Assembly (NCBI GenBank): GCA_011250595.1 | Contig: JAANMP010000017.1 | Location: 23,695-87,694, forward strand | Direction of reading: 5' to 3' | Length of the DNA stretch: 64,000 nucleotides | DNA from: Bacillus sp. MM2020_1 | Lineage (GTDB): Bacteria; Bacillota; Bacilli; Bacillales; Cytobacillaceae | Shown: one piece after another, positions 50,718 through 60,595 of the stretch | How the letters are laid out: each line of letters begins with the position of its first letter | How positions within the stretch are numbered: the first letter of the stretch is position 1 | Program-made: the position numbers and the translations under genes | Notes under the pieces: generated by a model | Seen by the model: the letters and a program-made list of their open reading frames with translations, nothing else | What the model was told of the DNA's origin: nothing | Database searches by the model: none

Positions 50718-51339
50718 ATGCGGGGTCATCGCAGTCTATCTAGCGGCGGGCAAGAGCCGCCGGATGGGGGGTAACAAGCTGGCACTCCCTTTTGGCAAGA
50801 AAACAATTGGTCATTCAGTCTTAGAAAAGGCAGTGAATTCTAAACTAGATTATACGATAGTTGTGAAAAGGGAAGAGGATGCGCTCGATTGGATTGACGA
50901 CACCCTTTTTGAACCCCCCTTCCGGGAACGGTGGAAAACTGTTGTTTGCCGAGAAGCAGATAAAGGGCAAGCCCATTCCTTGCAATCTGGGTTGCTGGCT
51001 GCGATGGAAATGGAACCAAAGGGGATCATGGTCCTTCTCGCTGACCAACCTCTCCTGCCTTTAGGAATCATAAATGATTTGGTATCCCGATACCTACAGC
51101 AAGATCATGTTCCATTCCTTGCCGCCAGTTTTCAGGGGATTCCAAGACCACCGATCATTTTTTCACCACAAATGGTTCCAGATTTACTGAAACTAGAGGG
51201 CGACGCAGGCGCACGACAGCTTTTTAAAAAAAAGGAATTAACCGGGATGCTGGTTGATTATGAAAACGAAGCGGACTTTTTTGATGTCGATACTAAAATT
51301 GACTATCAATGGCTGAAAGGTTGTGGGCACGGGTGGTGA
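50707..51339 (+). CDS. pucB: PucB-like molybdenum cofactor cytidylyltransferase / NTP transferase
   Basis: About 210 residues of the MobA-like nucleotidyltransferase fold. VYLAAGKSRRMGGNKLALPF is the nucleotide-binding motif and LLADQPLL the metal-binding motif. In B. subtilis PucB helps mature xanthine dehydrogenase by making the molybdopterin cytosine dinucleotide; no XDH subunit genes lie in this window. The only in-frame start is TTG 50707, which overlaps the SD. The well-placed GGAGG-ATG (ATG 50718) is out of frame by one base because of a GGGG run (50722-50725). The next gene begins inside its 3' end. Confidence 0.82.
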   Translation: MEDKCGVIAVYLAAGKSRRMGGNKLALPFGKKTIGHSVLEKAVNSKLDYTIVVKREEDALDWIDDTLFEPPFRERWKTVVCREADKGQAHSLQSGLLAAMEMEPKGIMVLLADQPLLPLGIINDLVSRYLQQDHVPFLAASFQGIPRPPIIFSPQMVPDLLKLEGDAGARQLFKKKELTGMLVDYENEADFFDVDTKIDYQWLKGCGHGW

Positions 51340-51842
51340 ATCGTCAGGGGACTTCCATCGAGGAATTAAATCAAATGAATAAAGAAGAGTTTGTGAGTAA
51401 ACTAGGCTGGGTGTTTGAGCACTCCCCATGGGTGGCCACGATGTCGTGGGATAGTTTGCCCTTTAAATCCCGCGAGGACCTCTTACAATCTATGATGACT
51501 ATGGTTGAAAATGCAGATCGTACCTTGCAATTGGCCCTGCTTCGTGCCCATCCTGATCTCGGTACTAGATTAAAAATATCAGAGGTATCGCAAAAGGAGC
51601 AAGCTGGTGTAGGTCTTGATCAGCTCTCGACAAAGGATTATGGGGAGTTTGTTTCACTCAATCAAAGGTATGTTGCGCAATTTGAGTTTCCTTTTATTAT
51701 GGCTGTTAAAGGACAAAACAAGGACGCAATTTTAGCTGCGATGAAAGAACGAGTGGGCAATACCCATGAACAAGAATTCCAGACAGCTTTAAAAGAGGTT
51801 TATAAAATTGCCGGTTTCCGCTTATATGATGTTATTCAATAA
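51336..51842 (+). CDS. OHCU decarboxylase (free-standing equivalent of the PucL N-terminus)
   Basis: About 168 residues. 2-oxo-4-hydroxy-4-carboxy-5-ureidoimidazoline decarboxylase, which forms (S)-allantoin after HIU hydrolysis. It matches the first third of B. subtilis PucL, which is fused to uricase there: FEHSPWVA, LLRAHPDLGTR (catalytic His region) and FPFIMAVKGQNKD. I choose GTG 51336, whose GTGA overlaps the pucB-like stop; ATG 51309 is an alternative that overlaps by 31 bases. The gene stops 13 bases before the uricase ATG, so here the two enzymes are separate. Confidence 0.87.
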   Translation: MNRQGTSIEELNQMNKEEFVSKLGWVFEHSPWVATMSWDSLPFKSREDLLQSMMTMVENADRTLQLALLRAHPDLGTRLKISEVSQKEQAGVGLDQLSTKDYGEFVSLNQRYVAQFEFPFIMAVKGQNKDAILAAMKERVGNTHEQEFQTALKEVYKIAGFRLYDVIQ

Positions 51843-51855
51843 AGGGGATGATGAG

Positions 51856-52809
51856 ATGAAAAGAACGATGCGCTATGGAAAGGATGATGTTTGGGTTTAC
51901 CGTACGTATGCAGCCCCGCTTACAGGAGTCCGTTCGATTCCTGAATCAGCCTTTACGGGACGAAGCAATATTCTTTTTGGAATGAATGTGAAGGTAGCAG
52001 TGGAAGGGGATGCCTTCTTAACATCCTTTAAAGATGGAGATAATACCCTAGTGGTAGCAACCGATTCAATGAAAAATTTCATTCTCAAGCACGCTGGCGA
52101 TTATGAAGGTTCGACACAAGAAGGGTTCCTAGAATTCGTCGCCCGCCGTTTTCTTGAGACCTATCCACATATGAGTGCTATTGATATTTCCGGCGAACAA
52201 ATCCCCTTTGACGAGCTTCCAGTGCCGACGAAAGGTCGTTTTGAACCGAGTCCATTGGTGTTTCGCTATTCATTAAATGAACAGTCTGTTGCTTCCGTTG
52301 AAGTGAAGCGCTCCGGAGAAGAGATCATCACAGCCGATCATCTCAGCAGTTTGAAAGGACTAAAGCTTCTAAAAGTACGAGGCAGCTCATTTTTCGGCTT
52401 TGTAAAGGATGAATATACAACATTACCAGAATCTTACGACCGGCCGCTGTTTATCTTTTTAAATATCGGGTGGCGCTATAACGATTTCGAGGGAGCTCGT
52501 GGAAGTACGAAAGATGGGTATGTTGCAGCAGAGCAAGTCAGGGATATTGCTTATACCGTTTTTCATGAAGAGAACTCTCCTTCCATTCAAAATTTAATCT
52601 ACCGGATTGGTCTTCGATTATTAGAGCGCTTTCCGCAGTTAGTGGAAGTTCGTTTTGAATCCAATAACCGTACCTGGGAAACCATTTTAGATGAAATTCC
52701 TGCCTCACAAGAAGGAAAAGTTTTTACCGAACCGCGTCCTCCGTTTGGGTTTCAATGTTTTTCGATGACACGTGAAGATTTGGAAAGTCCCGGGGAAACA
52801 CCGACATGA
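51856..52809 (+). CDS. pucL: urate oxidase (uricase)
   Basis: Cofactor-free oxygenase, 317 residues, converting urate to 5-hydroxyisourate. It aligns with the C-terminal part of B. subtilis PucL: MRYGKDDVWVYRTY with the catalytic Lys, LVVATDSMKNF with the Thr, the FGFVKDEYTTLPE segment and EPRPPFGFQCFS at the C-terminus. The start ATG 51856 follows AAAGGGGATG; the longer frame from 51808 lies inside the decarboxylase gene. Its stop overlaps the ATG of the HIU hydrolase gene by four bases (ATGA). Confidence 0.95.
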   Translation: MKRTMRYGKDDVWVYRTYAAPLTGVRSIPESAFTGRSNILFGMNVKVAVEGDAFLTSFKDGDNTLVVATDSMKNFILKHAGDYEGSTQEGFLEFVARRFLETYPHMSAIDISGEQIPFDELPVPTKGRFEPSPLVFRYSLNEQSVASVEVKRSGEEIITADHLSSLKGLKLLKVRGSSFFGFVKDEYTTLPESYDRPLFIFLNIGWRYNDFEGARGSTKDGYVAAEQVRDIAYTVFHEENSPSIQNLIYRIGLRLLERFPQLVEVRFESNNRTWETILDEIPASQEGKVFTEPRPPFGFQCFSMTREDLESPGETPT

Positions 52810-53165
52810 CTGGAAAAGTAACTACTCATGTCCTTGATTTAAGTTTGGGAAAACCGGCTAGTGGTGTGTTAGTGGAATTGTGGCGGGTAAGTTCAGACAA
52901 TAAGTTCGAATTCCTACTAACCACCTATACGAATGAAGATGGCCGCGTCAATCACCCTCTCCTTGAGGAGTGCAATATGAATAAAGGAATCTATGAAATT
53001 CGTTTTCATGTTGGAGATTATTTTCGGAGACACGGCACTTTCCTCGGGGAGCCTTCATTCCTGGATTGTGTTCCCGTTCGCTTTAGCATTTCGGAACCCG
53101 CCTCCCACTATCATGTACCATTGTTGATTTCACCAGGTGGGTACAGTACGTATCGCGGGAGTTAA
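52806..53165 (+). CDS. pucM: 5-hydroxyisourate hydrolase (transthyretin-like)
   Basis: 119 residues, transthyretin-related. Converts 5-hydroxyisourate to OHCU. The N-terminal TTHVLDLSLGKPA supplies the active-site His, a central Arg lies in the VNHPLLEE/IRFHV region, and the C-terminal YRGS is the family signature tetrapeptide. The ATGA overlap with the uricase stop implies coupled translation. With uricase before it and the decarboxylase upstream, all three urate-to-allantoin enzymes are consecutive. Confidence 0.94.
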   Translation: MTGKVTTHVLDLSLGKPASGVLVELWRVSSDNKFEFLLTTYTNEDGRVNHPLLEECNMNKGIYEIRFHVGDYFRRHGTFLGEPSFLDCVPVRFSISEPASHYHVPLLISPGGYSTYRGS

Positions 53166-53179
53166 GGAGGGTCATAAAA

Positions 53180-54538
53180 TTGAAAGAACTTTGGGTGAAG
53201 AATGGGCTTGTTTTTACCGAGGAAGGCTTTCGAGAGGTAAACATTCGAGTCGTTGATGAACGGATTGACTCTCTTGTGAAAAAGGAAGGAGAGCCGTTGA
53301 AAGAGGAATCAAATACGATGATTGATGCAAGCGGCTGCCTGGTGGTTCCTGGCTTTATTGATGCCCATGTCCATTTCAATGACCCGGGCAGAACCGATTG
53401 GGAAGGAATCGAGACAGGGAGCCGTGCCGCGGCTATTGGCGGAACCACAACCATTTTTGATATGCCGCTGAATTGTGCACCCTCTGTTACAAATTTGGTG
53501 ACTTTACTCGATAAAAAAGATTATTTAACCTCCCTGTCATATGTCGATTATGCTCTTTGGGGAGGAATGACAGACACGAACATCAAGAACCGCCATGAAC
53601 TCTCTCAAATGAGTGAGGGGATCATTGGGTGGAAGGCGTTTATGAGTGAAAGCGGGATTGATGATTTCCAGTTTGTATCACCGGATGGATTGAAACAAGC
53701 GATGAAGGCTGCAAAGGAGCATCAGAAAATTCTCGCTCTCCATGCGGAATGGGATGAGGAGATTAATAAATTGACAGCTTTATATAAAAATAGGGCTGGG
53801 ATGAATGAACGAAAGGCCTTTCTCGCGAGCAGGCCTGTATCGGCAGAAGAGAAAGCAGTCAGTTATGCCCTAGAGCTTGCTGCAAAATATGGAACAGCCC
53901 TGCATTTTGTTCATATCAGTTCAGCGAAAGTAGTCGGACTTATCGAACAAGCTAAAAAAAGCGGAGTAGATGTTACGGTTGAAACCTGCCCGCATTATTT
54001 AATTTTTGATGAAAAGGATTTTTTTAAAAAAGGTGCCATTCTCAAATGTGCACCGCCATTAAGACCGCGCGAAGAGGTCGAAGGGCTCTGGGACTGCATT
54101 CAAAGAGGGTGGATTGATACGATTGGCTCTGATCATTCCCCGTGTCTTTATTCTATGAAAACAACGGATTCGATCTGGGATGCTTGGGGTGGGATTCAAG
54201 GAGTTCAATATACGTTGCTTTCACTTCTTGATGAGGCCCTTAAGCGGGGAATTGACCTATGTGAAATTTTACAATTAGGGACATCAAATGTAGCTGAACG
54301 GTTTGGTATTGCTAATCGAAAAGGTCAAATTCGTTCAGGCTTAGATGCGGACTTAGTGTTGATACGCTTAGATGAATCAACGGTTGCTGATAAACAGTCA
54401 TTGGCTTTTCGAAATGCATACTCACCCTATGAAAATAGGGAGTTTTTGCTTAGGGTAAAGAAAACTATTTTACGAGGAAAGGTCATTTATGATGATCAAT
54501 TCGGGGTGTTTAAGGAGAAATTAGGTGTCTGCCTTTAA
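53180..54538 (+). CDS. pucH: allantoinase
   Basis: Amidohydrolase of 452 residues that opens allantoin to allantoate. DAHVHFNDPGRTDWEG holds the first zinc ligands, GWKAFM near residue 150 the carbamylated Lys, and LHAEWD, HFVHISS and GSDHSP the remaining His/Asp ligands. The start is TTG 53180 behind AAGGAGGGTC, 14 bases after pucM. Length and motifs match PucH/AllB. Confidence 0.94.
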   Translation: MKELWVKNGLVFTEEGFREVNIRVVDERIDSLVKKEGEPLKEESNTMIDASGCLVVPGFIDAHVHFNDPGRTDWEGIETGSRAAAIGGTTTIFDMPLNCAPSVTNLVTLLDKKDYLTSLSYVDYALWGGMTDTNIKNRHELSQMSEGIIGWKAFMSESGIDDFQFVSPDGLKQAMKAAKEHQKILALHAEWDEEINKLTALYKNRAGMNERKAFLASRPVSAEEKAVSYALELAAKYGTALHFVHISSAKVVGLIEQAKKSGVDVTVETCPHYLIFDEKDFFKKGAILKCAPPLRPREEVEGLWDCIQRGWIDTIGSDHSPCLYSMKTTDSIWDAWGGIQGVQYTLLSLLDEALKRGIDLCEILQLGTSNVAERFGIANRKGQIRSGLDADLVLIRLDESTVADKQSLAFRNAYSPYENREFLLRVKKTILRGKVIYDDQFGVFKEKLGVCL

Positions 54539-54555
54539 GCAAGGGAGGGCGAGTG

Positions 54556-55785
54556 ATGAAGCAGTTCCCCAATAATTTGGCTGAAGCCATTGAGTGGCTC
54601 AGTTCGTTTGGCGCAGTAAGTGAAGGCGGAGTGACTCGGACCCTCTATTCCAAACCTTGGAAAGAAGCGCAGCAAGCATTACGGGAATGGATGGAGCTGC
54701 TCGGGCTCGATACAAAATTTGATTCGATTGGAAACCTATTTGGACAGCTATCCACAACTAATTCAGGGGCGCCAACCATACTAGTTGGGTCCCATGTTGA
54801 TACTGTGATTTCTGGCGGTAAGTACGATGGTGCCTATGGAATTGTCGCTGCCATCCTAGCTTTAAGCCATCTAAAAAAAGAGTATGGGCAGCCGTTGCTA
54901 AATCTCGAGGTGGTCTCATTATGTGAAGAGGAGGGGAGCCGTTTTCCGATTGCCTGCTCGGGGTCAGGGGTCATGACAGGAGTTTATTCTTTTGATGAGA
55001 TAAAAGGGGTAACGGATTCGGATGGCTTGAGCTTTGAGGCAGCGATGAAAGAGGCAGGCTTTGGACTTGAAGGTAAAGAATACAAGGTCCGTCATGATAT
55101 TCATGCATTCATTGAACTACATATCGAACAAGGACCTAGCTTGGAAAGACTCGGGAAATCGATTGGCATTGTTCAAACCATTGTTGGTCAAAAACGCTTT
55201 CGAATTAAGGTAACAGGTGAATCGAACCATGCGGGTACGACCTTGATGAAATGGCGAAAAGACCCACTCCATGGTGCGGTATCGATGATAGATGACCTGT
55301 ATCTGTCGATTAAAGATTTCGATGAAAATCTAGTCACGACGGTGGGTCAGCTGATTGTAGAGCCGAATGTTTCGAATGTGATTCCAAGTCAAATTGTATT
55401 TACAGTCGATGCCAGACATCCATTAGAATCGATTTTATCTTCATTTTGTGACCGATTTACTAGTCGATTTCAAGAGGTTGCGGAGAGGAAGGGGTTGGGC
55501 ATAACAATAGAAAAATGGCATGAGATACGTCCGGTTCAAATGGATCCAAGTCTAAATGACAGGGTGCAGAAGATTTGCACAAAAAGTGATTTCACCTATC
55601 ATGTGATGAACAGCGGTGCGGGGCATGATGCCCAGCTGTTTGCTCAAGTTTGTCCCACCACAATCATGTTCGTACCCAGTCAGGGCGGAATCAGCCATTC
55701 ACCATTGGAATATACATCCACCGCTGACTTAGAAACCGGTCTTGATGTACTGATCCAATTATTACATCAACTAGCGTATAGATAA
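54556..55785 (+). CDS. pucF: allantoate amidohydrolase (M20 family)
   Basis: About 409 residues. Metal-dependent M20 enzyme that deaminates allantoate towards ureidoglycine. VGSHVDTVISGGKYDGAYG carries the first His and Asp ligands, CEEEGSRFP the catalytic/bridging Glu residues, and MNSGAGHDAQ the last His; this GxHDAQ form is specific to the allantoate amidohydrolase/carbamoylase branch. Start ATG 54556 after GGGAGGGC, with GTG 54553 also possible. Eleven bases separate its stop from SD of the next M20 gene. Confidence 0.92.
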   Translation: MKQFPNNLAEAIEWLSSFGAVSEGGVTRTLYSKPWKEAQQALREWMELLGLDTKFDSIGNLFGQLSTTNSGAPTILVGSHVDTVISGGKYDGAYGIVAAILALSHLKKEYGQPLLNLEVVSLCEEEGSRFPIACSGSGVMTGVYSFDEIKGVTDSDGLSFEAAMKEAGFGLEGKEYKVRHDIHAFIELHIEQGPSLERLGKSIGIVQTIVGQKRFRIKVTGESNHAGTTLMKWRKDPLHGAVSMIDDLYLSIKDFDENLVTTVGQLIVEPNVSNVIPSQIVFTVDARHPLESILSSFCDRFTSRFQEVAERKGLGITIEKWHEIRPVQMDPSLNDRVQKICTKSDFTYHVMNSGAGHDAQLFAQVCPTTIMFVPSQGGISHSPLEYTSTADLETGLDVLIQLLHQLAYR

Positions 55786-55804
55786 GAAAAGGAGGATGAG
55801 TTTT

Positions 55805-57064
55805 TTGAATCAGGATAAGAAAAGTTTGGTCCAGTGGATTGACGAGCACCAAGCGGAAATGATTGATTTTTTAAAAAGGATCGTCCAAGTCCCGTCGGAT
55901 AACCCGGCCGGTGACTGTTACCCGATTGCCTCATTCTTACAGCAACAGCTTCAAGAACTCGGCTTTGAGGAGGTTTCCTTATTAGAGGTAGACCAAGATG
56001 AAGTAAAGGCCGCTGGAATGATTAGTTTGGCCAACGTCCTTGGCAGGGCCGAGTTTGGGAACGGAGAAGGAACGAATATCGCCTTAAATGCCCATGGTGA
56101 TGTAGTACCCCCAGGGTTAGGCTGGAGTGTGGACCCGTACGGTGGGGAGATCATCAATGGGAAGATGTATGGGCGTGGTGTGGCTGTTTCCAAATCGGAT
56201 ATTGCTGCCTATTCATACGCTGTTTTAGCCTTAAAACAAGCCAAGATCAGTCAGTCATTGCAAGGGAAAGTCGACCTTGCTTTTACTTTTGATGAAGAAA
56301 CAGGCGGAGAACTAGGCCCAAGGCGACTGCTCGAACAAGGATCTATTCTTCCTGATATGGCGATTGCGGCTGGCTTTACCTATTCAGCGGTTAATGCTCA
56401 CAACGGCTGTTTACATTTTGAAGTGAAAACAACAGGGAAGTCTGCCCATGCAGCCCTGCCCCATACAGGTATCGATGCGCTTGAGGCAACGACAAAGATC
56501 TTAAATGGCTTATATGAATATCGTCAAACTCTCGCAGCAAAAAAATCTTCTGTACCAGGGATTGACCACCCGACACTAGTTGTCGGTCTCATTTCGGGAG
56601 GAATTAACACGAACGTTGTACCTGATGAGTGCACAATAAGGGTCGACCGGAGATTGATTCCAGGGGAAGACGGAGCACAAGCAGAAGCAGAGTTTAGAAA
56701 AGTTGTGGAAGAAGCGGTTAAGACGAATGAAGGAATAGAGTTAGAAATTCGAAAAATCCTCCATGCAGAAAGCTTCGGGCCTGTTCCGGAAGATTCCCCA
56801 TTAATTGCAGCATTATCGTCGAACTGGCAGTCAATTATGAAGGGAAAAGGTGAGTTAGCGATTAACGGAGTACCGATCTATGCAGATGCCCGCCATTTTT
56901 ATGAAAAAGGCATCCCAACAATCATGTTTGGTGTGGGGCCCAAATTGCTGGAGGAGGCGAATGGGCACCGGGCGGATGAAAATATCCGGATCGAAGATTT
57001 GGTTAATGCCACAAAAATTATTGCCTGTACACTTTATGATCTACTGGGAGGAGGTAAGGGATGA
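55805..57064 (+). CDS. second M20-family amidohydrolase/peptidase in the purine cluster
   Basis: About 419 residues of the ArgE/DapE/CPG2 branch of M20. Metal and catalytic positions: [10 protein letters not shown] (His, Asp), [10 protein letters not shown] (Glu), a dimerisation domain (about 195-310) and a C-terminal [11 protein letters not shown] segment. I use TTG 55805, nine bases after GGAGG; ATG 55796 directly abuts that SD. It does not look like a second allantoate amidohydrolase. Lying between pucF and ureA, it may hydrolyse a ureido intermediate and so feed urea to urease, replacing PucG of B. subtilis, which is missing here; that is inference. Confidence 0.85.
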   Translation: MNQDKKSLVQWIDEHQAEMIDFLKRIVQVPSDNPAGDCYPIASFLQQQLQELGFEEVSLLEVDQDEVKAAGMISLANVLGRAEFGNGEGTNIALNAHGDVVPPGLGWSVDPYGGEIINGKMYGRGVAVSKSDIAAYSYAVLALKQAKISQSLQGKVDLAFTFDEETGGELGPRRLLEQGSILPDMAIAAGFTYSAVNAHNGCLHFEVKTTGKSAHAALPHTGIDALEATTKILNGLYEYRQTLAAKKSSVPGIDHPTLVVGLISGGINTNVVPDECTIRVDRRLIPGEDGAQAEAEFRKVVEEAVKTNEGIELEIRKILHAESFGPVPEDSPLIAALSSNWQSIMKGKGELAINGVPIYADARHFYEKGIPTIMFGVGPKLLEEANGHRADENIRIEDLVNATKIIACTLYDLLGGGKG

Positions 57065-57363
57065 AACTTACCCAGCGGGAGCAGGAAAAATTATTGATTG
57101 TCGTGGCAGCAGATCTGGCAAGGCGCAGAAAGGATCGTGGCTTGAAATTAAACTACCCTGAAGCGATTGCCCTCATCACTTACGAAATTATGGAGGGGGC
57201 AAGAGATGGGAAATCGGTGGCTGAACTGATGAGTGAGGGATCCAAGATATTATCAAGCGAAGATGTAATGGAAGGGATTCCAGAAATGATTCACGATATC
57301 CAAATAGAGGCAACGTTCCCAGATGGAACCAAGCTTGTTACCGTCCATGAGCCGATTCGCTAG
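57061..57363 (+). CDS. ureA: urease gamma subunit
   Basis: 100 residues, full length for Ure[21 protein letters not shown] at the N-terminus and [11 protein letters not shown] at the C-terminus. Structural subunit of the nickel enzyme that splits urea. ATG 57061 overlaps the M20 stop by four bases and sits behind GGAGGAGGT, tying urease to the purine genes. Confidence 0.96.
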   Translation: MKLTQREQEKLLIVVAADLARRRKDRGLKLNYPEAIALITYEIMEGARDGKSVAELMSEGSKILSSEDVMEGIPEMIHDIQIEATFPDGTKLVTVHEPIR

Positions 57364-57392
57364 CTTATTATGTTTATAGAAAAGAGGGTGCG

Positions 57393-57725
57393 ATGTTGAT
57401 ACCAGGAGAATATCGATTAAGACAGGAGCCGATTATCTGCAACAAGGGCAGGAAGACTTCTAAAGTCATGGTGCTCAATCAAGGAGACAGGCCGATTCAA
57501 ATCGGGTCCCATTTTCATTTTTACGAAGTAAATGGCGCCCTAAAATTTGAACGAGACCATTCGTTTGGCAAGCATTTAAATATTCCGGCAGGCACCGCTG
57601 TCCGGTTTGAACCTGGAGATGCAAAAGAAGTAGAGCTCGTTCCCTTCGCTGGTCAGCGTGAAGTCTATGGGTTAAATAATAAAACCGATGGCCGATTGGA
57701 CCAAGGAGAGGAGAAGCGGTTATGA
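57393..57725 (+). CDS. ureB: urease beta subunit
   Basis: 110 residues, normal UreB with PGEYRL, the [10 protein letters not shown] core and [10 protein letters not shown]. It forms the (UreABC)3 complex. SD GAGGGTG; the stop overlaps the ureC ATG by four bases. Confidence 0.96.
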   Translation: MLIPGEYRLRQEPIICNKGRKTSKVMVLNQGDRPIQIGSHFHFYEVNGALKFERDHSFGKHLNIPAGTAVRFEPGDAKEVELVPFAGQREVYGLNNKTDGRLDQGEEKRL

Positions 57726-59434
57726 GCTTTCGAATGTCAAGAAAGCAATATGCAGACATGTTTGGTCCAACAACAGGCGATGCCATCCGGCTTGCGGACA
57801 CAGATTTATTTATCGAAATAGAAAAGGACTTTACCATTTATGGGGATGAAGTCAAATTTGGCGGAGGAAAAGTAATCCGTGACGGGATGGGACAGCATCC
57901 ACTTGCTACTCGAACACAAGGGGCACTCGATGCTGTCATCACCAATGCGATTATATTGGATTATAGCGGGATCTATAAGGCGGACATCGGGATTCGTGAT
58001 GGACGAATCGCTGCGATCGGAAAAAGTGGGAATACGCTCTTAATGGAAGGTGTGGACATGATCATTGGGGCTTCAACCGAAGTCATTGCCGGTGAAGGTA
58101 TGATAATAACAGCCGGCGGGATTGATGCCCATATCCATTTTATTAGTCCGCAGCAAATCGAAACAGCCCTGTCATCAGGGATTACAACCATGATTGGCGG
58201 CGGCACCGGTCCGGCAACGGGAACAAATGCAACCACTTGTACGCCGGGGGAATGGAATATTCACCGCATGTTGGAAGCAGCTGAAGAATTCCCTATGAAT
58301 CTAGGATTCTTAGGAAAGGGTAATTCGTCTGCAGAGGAACCGTTAATTGAACAGATCAATGCCGGTGTGATTGGCCTTAAATTGCATGAAGATTGGGGGA
58401 CGACCGCCTCTGCCATTGACCACTGCCTCAAGGTCGCGGACAAGTATGATATACAAGTTGCCATTCATACCGATACCTTAAATGAAGGCGGGTTTGTCGA
58501 GGATACTTTGGCAGCGATTAATGGCCGCGTCATCCATACGTACCATACGGAAGGGGCCGGCGGAGGTCATGCTCCTGATATTATTAAGGTCGCAAGTTTC
58601 CCGTATATCCTCCCGTCATCCACCAATCCAACACGACCCTACACCAAAAATACCTTAGATGAACATTTAGATATGCTGATGGTTTGTCATCACTTGGACC
58701 CCGACGTACCTGAGGACATTGCCTTTGCTGATTCTCGCATCAGAAAAGAAACGATTACAGCGGAAGACATTCTCCACGATTTGGGCGTATTCAGCATGAT
58801 TAGTTCCGATTCGCAGGCGATGGGCCGAGTAGGCGAAGTGATCACTCGTACCTGGCAAACAGCTGATAAAATGCGGAAGCAGCGCGGCAAGCTACCGGAA
58901 GACAAGGGGGCCTGCGACAACTTCCGTGCTAAGCGATACATTGCCAAATATACAATTAATCCAGCGATAACGCATGGGATTGCGGAGGAAGTTGGGTCGG
59001 TGGAGGTGGGGAAATTGGCAGATCTCGTCATTTGGGATCCGGCATTTTTTGGCGTTAAACCAGAGATCGTCATCAAAGGTGGAATGATTGCGCATAGTTT
59101 GATGGGAGATCCAAATGCCTCAATTCCCACTCCGCAGCCTGTTCTGTATCGACCCATGTTTGCTTCCTTCGGTAAAGCCAAGTACACCACATCGGTTACT
59201 TTCATGTCAAAAGCAGCGATTGAACTTGGGGTTCCCGAAAAGCTGGGACTAAAAAAACAAATCAAACCTGTACAGGGAATCCGCCAGCTATCAAAAAAGG
59301 ATATGAAGCTCAATGCTGAGATGCCATCCATTGAAGTTGATCCACAAACCTATGAGGTTATCGTGGATGGCGAACTAATGACCTGTGAACCAGCAGAGGT
59401 ATTGCCGATGGCACAGCGCTATTTCTTATTTTAG
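57722..59434 (+). CDS. ureC: urease alpha (catalytic) subunit
   Basis: 570 residues, the usual UreC length. Nickel site: [11 protein letters not shown], the carbamylated Lys220 in [34 protein letters not shown] and the mobile-flap VCHHLDP with its Cys and catalytic His. [13 protein letters not shown] follows. All residues needed for activity are there, so the enzyme should be functional. Coupled to ureB by an ATGA overlap. Confidence 0.97.
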   Translation: MSFRMSRKQYADMFGPTTGDAIRLADTDLFIEIEKDFTIYGDEVKFGGGKVIRDGMGQHPLATRTQGALDAVITNAIILDYSGIYKADIGIRDGRIAAIGKSGNTLLMEGVDMIIGASTEVIAGEGMIITAGGIDAHIHFISPQQIETALSSGITTMIGGGTGPATGTNATTCTPGEWNIHRMLEAAEEFPMNLGFLGKGNSSAEEPLIEQINAGVIGLKLHEDWGTTASAIDHCLKVADKYDIQVAIHTDTLNEGGFVEDTLAAINGRVIHTYHTEGAGGGHAPDIIKVASFPYILPSSTNPTRPYTKNTLDEHLDMLMVCHHLDPDVPEDIAFADSRIRKETITAEDILHDLGVFSMISSDSQAMGRVGEVITRTWQTADKMRKQRGKLPEDKGACDNFRAKRYIAKYTINPAITHGIAEEVGSVEVGKLADLVIWDPAFFGVKPEIVIKGGMIAHSLMGDPNASIPTPQPVLYRPMFASFGKAKYTTSVTFMSKAAIELGVPEKLGLKKQIKPVQGIRQLSKKDMKLNAEMPSIEVDPQTYEVIVDGELMTCEPAEVLPMAQRYFLF

Positions 59435-59444
59435 GAGTGAGAGA

Positions 59445-59891
59445 ATGATTATTGAAAAAGTTATTGGCAATGTGGAAGAAATCTCAACTACTGGACGTCA
59501 CATAGAAAGAGTATATCTATCTAGCGATGACTTAGTGAAGCGAATTCAACGGGTGACAACGGACCACGGAAAAGAGGTTGGGATCCGGTTAAAGGAACCA
59601 AAAGACTTGATTGATGGCGATATATTATTCATGGATGACAGAAATATGATCGTAGTTAGTGTTACGAGTGACGACTTGCTGGTGATTCATCCGACAAGCT
59701 TTAAACAAATGGGCGAAATTGCTCATCAGTTAGGGAACCGTCACTTACCTGCACAATTTGAAGGCAAGGTGATGCTCGTCCAATATGATTATCTTGTGGA
59801 GGAACTGCTCAAACAATTAGAAATTCCCTACGCAAGAGAAGATAGAAAAGTGAAAAAGGCCTTCCGGCATATCGGTCACGATCATGGATAA
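59445..59891 (+). CDS. ureE: urease accessory protein UreE (nickel chaperone)
   Basis: 148 residues from ATG 59445, ten bases after the ureC stop, behind TTAGGAGTG; a frame extending to 59385 lies within ureC. It delivers nickel to the urease complex. The C-terminal His tail is short (RHIGHDHG), unlike His-rich UreE proteins. The ureF ATG overlaps its end by eight bases. Confidence 0.93.
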   Translation: MIIEKVIGNVEEISTTGRHIERVYLSSDDLVKRIQRVTTDHGKEVGIRLKEPKDLIDGDILFMDDRNMIVVSVTSDDLLVIHPTSFKQMGEIAHQLGNRHLPAQFEGKVMLVQYDYLVEELLKQLEIPYAREDRKVKKAFRHIGHDHG

Positions 59892-60570
59892 TCAGCTCTT
59901 GGCTTTACTGCAAATCGGGGATTCTAATTTTCCTTCGGGAGCTTTTTCCCATTCATTTGGTTTGGAAACCTATATCCAGGAAGAAACCGTCTATAGTAAA
60001 GAAACTTTTTTTGAATGGATTCGAATTTACTTGGAAAAACAAATCGCCGCTACCGACGGACTTGCCTGCCGATTGACCTTTGACGCCTTACAAAATAATA
60101 ATACGCCAGAGCTATGGGTGCTCGATCAAAAATTGTTTGTCCAGAATATCCCCAAAGAAGCTCGGGAGGCAAACCGGAGGATTGGGCAAAGACTGATTCG
60201 GATGGGAAATGATTTATATTCGATACCGTTATTAGAGGAGTACCTAAAAAAGATACATGCCAAGGAAGCATATGGTCATCCTGGAGTTGCTTTTCCGATT
60301 ATCTGCCAGTCCTTAGGAATTGAGAAAAGACAAGGAATACTAACTTTCCTGTATTCCAGTATGGTGACCCTTATTCAGAATGGTGTACGAGGGATACCAC
60401 TTGGGCAAACAGCCGGTCAACGCATTCTTTTGGAGTTACACCCCCACTTGCAAAAGACGACAGAGATCATAGAAGTCATGGATGCTGATGACTTTGGAGC
60501 GGTGGCTCCTGGAATTGAAATTGCACAAATGCGCCACGAGAGATTACATACTCGTTTGTTTATGTCCTAA
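59884..60570 (+). CDS. ureF: urease accessory protein UreF
   Basis: 228 residues, all-helical UreF with the typical [20 protein letters not shown] at the N-terminus and [13 protein letters not shown] near the end. It acts with UreD and UreG to activate apo-urease. Overlaps ureE. Confidence 0.94.
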   Translation: MDNQLLALLQIGDSNFPSGAFSHSFGLETYIQEETVYSKETFFEWIRIYLEKQIAATDGLACRLTFDALQNNNTPELWVLDQKLFVQNIPKEAREANRRIGQRLIRMGNDLYSIPLLEEYLKKIHAKEAYGHPGVAFPIICQSLGIEKRQGILTFLYSSMVTLIQNGVRGIPLGQTAGQRILLELHPHLQKTTEIIEVMDADDFGAVAPGIEIAQMRHERLHTRLFMS

Positions 60571-60595
60571 AAAATAATTGAAAGTAGGGGTAACG

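Noticed and set aside
57973..59331. Long minus-strand frames opposite ureC (up to about 213 codons)
   Set aside because: They are antisense to a highly conserved gene, have no SD, and their sequences look like no protein family.
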